Assembly: GCF_900609055.1 (NCBI RefSeq)
Contig: NZ_UXAW01000051.1
Coordinates: forward strand, 62,001 to 126,000
DNA: 64,000 nt
Direction of reading: 5' to 3'
Origin: Pseudogemmobacter humi
Lineage (GTDB): Bacteria > Pseudomonadota > Alphaproteobacteria > Rhodobacterales > Rhodobacteraceae
Shown here in pieces: positions 59,704-64,000 of the stretch. Numbering within the stretch: the stretch's first letter is position 1; every line of letters begins with the position of its first letter. Both the position numbers and the translations under genes were made by a program. Below the pieces are notes generated by a model, which saw only the letters and a program-made list of their open reading frames with translations, searched no databases and was not told the DNA's origin.

Positions 59704-60866
59704 GCCCCGAGCGGCCTCAGGATCGCGCGGGTGATGATGTGGCGCTGGATTTCCGAGGTGCCGTCCCAGATCCGTTCCAGCCGCGCATCGCGCCACAGAC
59801 GCTGCACCGGCAGTTCCTCCATCAGCCCCATGCCGCCGTAGATCTGCACGCAATCGTCGGCGACGCGGTTCACCATTTCCGAGCAGTAGAGCTTGACCAT
59901 CGACACATCGGCATCCGTCAGCACCCCTGCCTCGGCCCGCGCCACCGCATCGGCGACCAGAAGATCCCCGGCCCGCAGGCCGACCGCCATATCCGCCAGT
60001 TTGAAGCCGGTCGCCTGGAACTGGCCGACCGGCTGGCCGAACTGTTTGCGGCTGGCGGCCCAGTCGGTGGCCAGCCCAAGAAGCCGCTCGGCCTTGCCGC
60101 AGCAACTGGCCGCCACCCAGACCCGGCCCATCGTCAGCCACTGGCCGGCCAGTTCGAACCCGCGTCCTTCTTCGCCCAGGATCTGCCCGGGCCCGAGACG
60201 GACATCCGAGAAATGCAGCTGGAAGGTCTTGTAGCCCCGGTAGCTGACCGAGCGGTTGCCCTCGCGCAGCTCGAAGCCGGGCGTTCCGGCATCGACCAGA
60301 AAGGCGGTGACGCGCTTGCGCGGGCCGCGCCGGGTCTCGTCCACGCCGGTCACGGCGAAGACGATGGCGAAATCGGCCATGCAGGGCCCCGAGATGAAAT
60401 GTTTCGAGCCGTTCAGGATCCAGTCCGCGCCGTCGCGCCGCGCGTTCGACTTCATCCCCATGGCGTCCGATCCGGCCTCGGGTTCGGTCAAAGCGAACAG
60501 TTCGCGCTTGTCGCCGCGCACGCAGGGCAGGAGATAGCGTTCGATCTGATCGCCCTCGCAGGCCAGCAGCAGCTCGGTCGGGCGCGCGATCCAGGAATGC
60601 AGCGCATGGCTGGTCTTGCCGTATTCGCGCTCGATCAGGCTCATCGCCTTCATCGAAAGCCCGCCGCCGCCCACCCGCTCGGGCAGGTTCGCAGCATAGA
60701 GCCCGATCTCTTTGGCGCGCGCCTCGATCCGGCGGCCGGTCTCTTCGGGAACGAAGCCCTGGCGGTCCACCAGGTCTTCATGCGGGTAGACTTCCTCGTT
60801 CAGGAAGCTGCGGACGGTCTGCAACAGCAGGCCGGTCTCGTCGTCGGGATCGAAATGGGCGGTCAT
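59700..60866 (-). CDS. Acyl-CoA dehydrogenase
   Basis: A 388-residue FAD enzyme of the acyl-CoA dehydrogenase family. FALTEPEAGSDAMGMKSNARRDGADWILNGSKHFISG (the FAD-binding block, given in parts: FALTEPEAGSDA; WILNGSKHFISG), SRKQFGQPVGQFQATGFKLADM and QIYGGMGLMEELPVQRLWRDARLERIWDGTSEIQ (IYGGMG; IWDGTSEIQ) are all canonical. The catalytic Glu of most members is the one in RxxIxEGTSEI-type context; here the wording is RIWDGTSEIQRH, with Asp in place of that Glu, and the base may be elsewhere as in glutaryl- or isovaleryl-type relatives. Overlaps of 4 nt join it to both neighbours. Confidence 0.93.
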   Translation of the reverse strand: MTAHFDPDDETGLLLQTVRSFLNEEVYPHEDLVDRQGFVPEETGRRIEARAKEIGLYAANLPERVGGGGLSMKAMSLIEREYGKTSHALHSWIARPTELLLACEGDQIERYLLPCVRGDKRELFALTEPEAGSDAMGMKSNARRDGADWILNGSKHFISGPCMADFAIVFAVTGVDETRRGPRKRVTAFLVDAGTPGFELREGNRSVSYRGYKTFQLHFSDVRLGPGQILGEEGRGFELAGQWLTMGRVWVAASCCGKAERLLGLATDWAASRKQFGQPVGQFQATGFKLADMAVGLRAGDLLVADAVARAEAGVLTDADVSMVKLYCSEMVNRVADDCVQIYGGMGLMEELPVQRLWRDARLERIWDGTSEIQRHIITRAILRPLGA

Positions 60867-61678
60867 CCGTTATCGCTTTGACTGGAGGAAAGATTGCGGG
60901 CGCGCCGTTGCAGCACCACCCAGACGAGAAAGGCCAGAAGCGTGACGCTCAGCAGCACGACGGCGGCGGCGGCCACCGAAGGGTCGGTGTTCTCGCGGAT
61001 ACCGTTCCACATCCGGCGCGGCAGCGTGTAGACGGCGAATTTCGACAGGAAGAGCGTCACGACGATCTCGTCCCATGAGGCGATGAAGGCGAAGACGGCG
61101 CCTGACAGCACGCCCGGACGGATCGCGGGCAGGATCACCCGCCGGAAGGTCTGGGCATGGCTGGCGCCCAGATTGCGCGAGGCCTGTTCGAGCCGGCGGT
61201 CGAAACCCGCGAGTGAGGCCGATACGGTGATCAGCACCAGGGGCGCGGCCAGCACCGTATGGGCGAGGATCAGCCCCGCATAGGTGTCGATCAGCCCGAG
61301 CGGCACGAACAGCCGATAAAAGGCCATCGCGGCGATGATCGGCGGCACCACCAGCGGCAGCAGCAGGAACGCGCGCAGCAGCCCCGCCCCTGCCGACATA
61401 CGCCACAACCCGACCGCGGCCAGCGTTCCCAGGGTGGTCGCAAGGGCGGCCGAGGACAGTCCGATCACCGCGCTTTGCAGGAACGAGGACATCCATTCGG
61501 GCGAGCTGAAGATCTTGCGGTAATATTGCAGCGACAGACCGTCCCATGGCAGCGACAGGTAGTTCTGCGCGGTCAGTGAGACCGGCACCGCCACCAGCGC
61601 GGGCGCCACCAGGAAGATCAGCAGCCCCCAGGCGATGCGGCGATTGACCCGGACGGCCAGACTTGTTGCCCCGGTCAT
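60863..61678 (-). CDS. ABC transporter permease, PotC type
   Basis: A 271-residue permease of the spermidine/putrescine group. Six helices are apparent, with the loop RRLEQASRNLGASHAQTFRRVILPAIRPGVLSGAVFAFIASWDEIVVTLFLS in the family order (conserved NLGAS and PGVLSG). An ATG at 61684 overlaps the upstream stop, but the GGGAGGG site is seven bases before the second ATG at 61678, which I prefer. It pairs with the preceding PotB-type permease. Confidence 0.9.
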   Translation of the reverse strand: MTGATSLAVRVNRRIAWGLLIFLVAPALVAVPVSLTAQNYLSLPWDGLSLQYYRKIFSSPEWMSSFLQSAVIGLSSAALATTLGTLAAVGLWRMSAGAGLLRAFLLLPLVVPPIIAAMAFYRLFVPLGLIDTYAGLILAHTVLAAPLVLITVSASLAGFDRRLEQASRNLGASHAQTFRRVILPAIRPGVLSGAVFAFIASWDEIVVTLFLSKFAVYTLPRRMWNGIRENTDPSVAAAAVVLLSVTLLAFLVWVVLQRRARNLSSSQSDNG

Positions 61679-61680
61679 TG

Positions 61681-62523
61681 TCATGCCCTCCCGCCAAGCG
61701 CGGCCGACAGCTTCATGAAGCGCGACATCAGCGCCAGAAGCGCCAGAACCGAGACGAGGATCAGCACCGCCAGCATCGCTGCCGTGCCCCATTTCAGCGT
61801 GATCAGCACCTGGACCGAGATATATTCGGCCACCATCAGCACCTTGCCACCGCCGAGGATCGCAGGCGTGACATAGAAGCCGAGGCTCAGGATGAAGACC
61901 AGAAGCGAGGCGGCAATCACGCCGGGCTTCGTCAGCGGCAGCCAGATGCGCCAGAAGGTCTGGGCCGGGCTTGCGCCCAGGTTGCGCGAGGCGGCCATCA
62001 CCCGGCCGTCGATCGCGCGCATCGCGCCAAGAAGCGGCAGCACCGCATAGGGGATCATGTAATGGACCATGCCGATCAGCACGCCCAGCTCGTTGCGAAC
62101 GAAGGGCAGCGGCGCCGAAATCAGCCCGGCCGACATCAGCCCGTTGTTCAGAAGCCCGTTGCGCCCGAGGATCATGATCCAGGCGAAGGTCCGCACCAGA
62201 ACCGAGATCCAGAACGAAATCAGCAGCAAAAGCAGCATCTTCTGCCGCGCGCCCTCGCCGGCATGGGTCATGGCGTAAGCGATGCAATAGCCCAGCACCA
62301 CCGAGAACAGCGTCGTCAGGGCGCAGATCCGCAATGTGACCCAGAGCAGCCGTCTCAGGCTCTCGCGTTCGGCAAGGGCGGTATAGTTCGACAGGCCGGG
62401 CCCGGGGTCGGTGAAGCTGAGCCAGAAGATGTTGAAGAGCGGGCCGGCGAACATCACCACGACCAGCCCGAGAAGGGGCAGGACCAGCAGCCAGCCGGAA
62501 GTCCTGAGCGTAAGTGCCGCCAT
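61681..62523 (-). CDS. ABC transporter permease, PotB type
   Basis: A 280-residue permease with six helices. The start MAALTLRTSGWLLVLPLLGLVVVMFAGPLFNIFWLSF is the first helix; the coupling loop is MAASRNLGASPAQTFWRIWLPLTKPGVIAASLLVFILSLGFY. Similar to PotB and YdcU. It is separated from the binding-protein gene upstream by a strong 11-bp hairpin, suggesting lower expression than the binding protein. Confidence 0.9.
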   Translation of the reverse strand: MAALTLRTSGWLLVLPLLGLVVVMFAGPLFNIFWLSFTDPGPGLSNYTALAERESLRRLLWVTLRICALTTLFSVVLGYCIAYAMTHAGEGARQKMLLLLLISFWISVLVRTFAWIMILGRNGLLNNGLMSAGLISAPLPFVRNELGVLIGMVHYMIPYAVLPLLGAMRAIDGRVMAASRNLGASPAQTFWRIWLPLTKPGVIAASLLVFILSLGFYVTPAILGGGKVLMVAEYISVQVLITLKWGTAAMLAVLILVSVLALLALMSRFMKLSAALGGRA

Positions 62524-62547
62524 CTGCGCATCCGTTCGTAGGAGGGG

Positions 62548-62576
62548 GCGCGCGGCGGAAACCGGCCGCCGCGCGC
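62548..62576 (-). terminator. Intercistronic hairpin between binding-protein and permease genes
   Basis: GCGCGCGGCGG (62548-62558) and CCGCCGCGCGC (62566-62576) form an 11-bp perfect stem around a 7-nt loop in the 65-bp gap. In ABC import operons such structures often hold the binding-protein mRNA at a higher level than the permease mRNA. Confidence 0.6.
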
Positions 62577-62588
62577 GGGGATCGGGCC

Positions 62589-63698
62589 TCAGCTGATCGC
62601 TTCGAGGAAAGCGTTCACCGCGGCGTCGCCGTTCTGGCCCCACCAGACCGGATCGTTCAGCACGATCCGCGGCCGGTTTTCCGCCGAGGTGATCGCCCAG
62701 GGCGCATCCCCGGGCGTGATCCGCGCGATGGCTTCGGGATTGGTCGGCGTCATGCCAAGGCACGAGAACAGGCCAAGCTGCGCCTCGACCGACTGCGAGA
62801 CGGCGATGAATTTCATCACGGCCTCGCGTCCGCCCGGATTGCCTTTGGGCACGATATAGGCTCCGGGCATGGCGATGGCCTGGTTCATCACCATCCTGTA
62901 ACGGCCGTTGGTCCTTTCCTCGATGGCGCGGCCGCGGTTCTGCCAGACCATTCCCATCGAGACCTCGCCGTTGACGATCATGTCATGGGCCTCGGAGCCC
63001 GAGCCCCAGTAGATCGTGTTGTCCCTGATCGCGGTGATCCGGGTCAGCGCCCGGTCGATGTCGAGGGGATAGAGCGCCTCGGGCGCCACGCCATCGGCCA
63101 TCAGCGCCGCTTCGAGCGCGCCGTTCGCCCATTTGTAAAGCGAGCGCTGGCCGGGGAATTTCTCCAGATCGAAGAAATCGGCCCAGTCTCGCGGCGGGTT
63201 CTCGCCCCAGGCCTCGGTGTCATACATGAAGGCATAGCCGTAGAGGATGATCGAGACGCCGAATTCCAGCGCATATTCCGGCAGCGTCTTTTCCTTGCTG
63301 ACGACGGAATAGTCGATCGGCTCCAGATGGCCCGAAGCGCCAAGTGCCACCGCGTCGAACAGATCGCCGTCGCAGACATCGGCGGTGACATTGCCGCTGT
63401 CGACCATCTCTTTGATCTTGCCCTGCAAGGGGCCCGACGTGTCGAACCTCAGCGGCATCCCGGTCTCGGCCGTGAAGGGCACACCGATCGCGCTGCCGTG
63501 ACATTCCTCGGACTGGCCGCCCCAGTTCCACAGGATGATCTCGCCCGCCGCCGCCTCTGCGCGCCCGGCCAGCACCGAGGGCAGCGTCACCCCCGCCAGC
63601 CCGCAGATCGCCAGAAAACTCCGTCGCCCCAGCCTGCCCGCCCGGAACGCATGAGCGGCCTCGACGGCGGTTTCGCGCATGAACTGCTTGTCGTGCAT
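62589..63698 (-). CDS. Polyamine-type ABC transporter substrate-binding protein
   Basis: A 369-residue solute-binding protein of the PotD/PotF (family 1) type. A twin-arginine-like signal RLGRRSFLAICGLAGVTLPSVLAGRAEAA lies after a 20-residue lead. The mature part starts EIILWNWGGQSEECHGSAIGVPF; LWNWGGQ and TADVCDGDLFDAVALGASG, GVSIILYGYAFMYDTEAW and VSMGMVWQNRGRAI are family blocks. The ligand is probably a small cationic or betaine-like compound but is not shown by sequence. The start at 63698 has AAGGAGG upstream. Confidence 0.9.
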   Translation of the reverse strand: MHDKQFMRETAVEAAHAFRAGRLGRRSFLAICGLAGVTLPSVLAGRAEAAAGEIILWNWGGQSEECHGSAIGVPFTAETGMPLRFDTSGPLQGKIKEMVDSGNVTADVCDGDLFDAVALGASGHLEPIDYSVVSKEKTLPEYALEFGVSIILYGYAFMYDTEAWGENPPRDWADFFDLEKFPGQRSLYKWANGALEAALMADGVAPEALYPLDIDRALTRITAIRDNTIYWGSGSEAHDMIVNGEVSMGMVWQNRGRAIEERTNGRYRMVMNQAIAMPGAYIVPKGNPGGREAVMKFIAVSQSVEAQLGLFSCLGMTPTNPEAIARITPGDAPWAITSAENRPRIVLNDPVWWGQNGDAAVNAFLEAIS

Positions 63699-63764
63699 CG
63701 TTGTTCCTCCTTGTTGAGGGATGTGACTCCCGTTCGCCGTCAGGCTGACCCTGACTTTCCGTAT

Positions 63765-64000
63765 TCACGACCCCAGCAGGACAGCCGCCTGTTCGGACCA
63801 GTCGAGACCGACCGCCGTTCCCACCGGCAGGGCGCCGCCGCCGCGCCAGGCGTCGACATCCACCTCGATCTGCCCCTGTTCCGCGGTTTCGACCTGGTAT
63901 TTCAGGACCGATCCGAAATAGGCCATCGACAGGATCCGGCCCGAGAGCCGCCCCCCCGTTGCCTGGCCCGTCGCCACCGACAGGTCGATTTTCTCGGGAC
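63765..64000 (-). CDS. ABC ATPase C-terminal part (PotA type), runs off the window
   Basis: The visible 78 codons end the protein: RLSGRILSMAYFGSVLKYQVET, then QGQIEVDVDAW and VGTAVGLDWSEQAAVLLGS. This is the TOBE/OB-fold domain found after the nucleotide-binding domain in PotA, FbpC and MalK-type importers. The Walker motifs lie beyond 64000. It is the upstream gene of the binding protein and permeases and should energise them. Confidence 0.85.
   Translation of the reverse strand, partial: PEKIDLSVATGQATGGRLSGRILSMAYFGSVLKYQVETAEQGQIEVDVDAWRGGGALPVGTAVGLDWSEQAAVLLGS

Noticed and set aside
57598-59841. Plus-strand open frame of 747 codons
   Set aside because: It is antisense to the acyl-CoA synthetase; no motif is visible.

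Overview
This is a GC-rich chromosomal window from an alphaproteobacterium of the Rhodobacterales, most probably Paracoccus or a close relative. The evidence is a complete soxTRS / soxVWXYZABCDEFGH locus in the order known from Paracoccus pantotrophus, an imuA-imuB-dnaE2 mutasome, an alphaproteobacterial GTTC-N7-GTTC SOS box and an N,N-dimethylformamidase (DMFase) operon, an enzyme best known from Paracoccus. I saw no rRNA, tRNA or CRISPR array.

Layout. 1-2800: stress-type genes on the minus strand (catalase fragment, a membrane protein with a 24-residue leader protein, TspO, a DUF883/YqjD-like protein), two of them behind GGAAC-type promoters, followed by a 141-bp MITE. 3263-7712: a minus-strand operon for a MacAB/TolC-like export machine with a small lipoprotein. 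7946-9490: a LuxR-type regulator and a divergent lipoprotein. 9658-15003: imuA-imuB-dnaE2, with an SOS box and promoter-like elements inside the 3' end of imuA. 15256-23257: an amino-acid catabolic and import operon (P5CDH-like aldehyde dehydrogenase, class III aminotransferase, FAD amine oxidoreductase, polar amino acid ABC importer, IclR regulator). 23487-25193: a decayed beta-ketoadipate (pca) locus in which the regulator and its operator look intact while pcaI, pcaJ and pcaF are fragments.

25544-39269: thiosulfate oxidation (sox). The structural genes run on the minus strand from soxV to soxH; soxS, soxR and soxT run divergently. Two copies of one AT-rich motif lie in the soxS-soxV and soxW-soxX gaps and are the probable SoxR operators. 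39366-39985: a long hairpin and an IS1182-type transposase remnant.

40199-55996: an amide-utilisation island. Four minus-strand genes encode a lipoprotein, an exported Ntn amide hydrolase, a small outer-membrane barrel and a Tat-exported amidohydrolase. A leaderless periplasmic-binding-protein homologue, a soluble hybrid histidine kinase and a NarL-type regulator come next. Divergent from these is a branched-chain/urea-type ABC importer leading into the DMFase subunits. The second permease of this importer carries at its C-terminus a domain clearly homologous to the DMFase small subunit encoded immediately after it. This transporter-enzyme fusion is the most novel observation here.

56496-64000: a minus-strand operon with a polyamine-type ABC importer, an acyl-CoA dehydrogenase, an NDP-forming acyl-CoA synthetase and a beta-lactamase-fold serine hydrolase; its ATPase gene runs off the window. 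Overlapping stops and starts show tight operons throughout.
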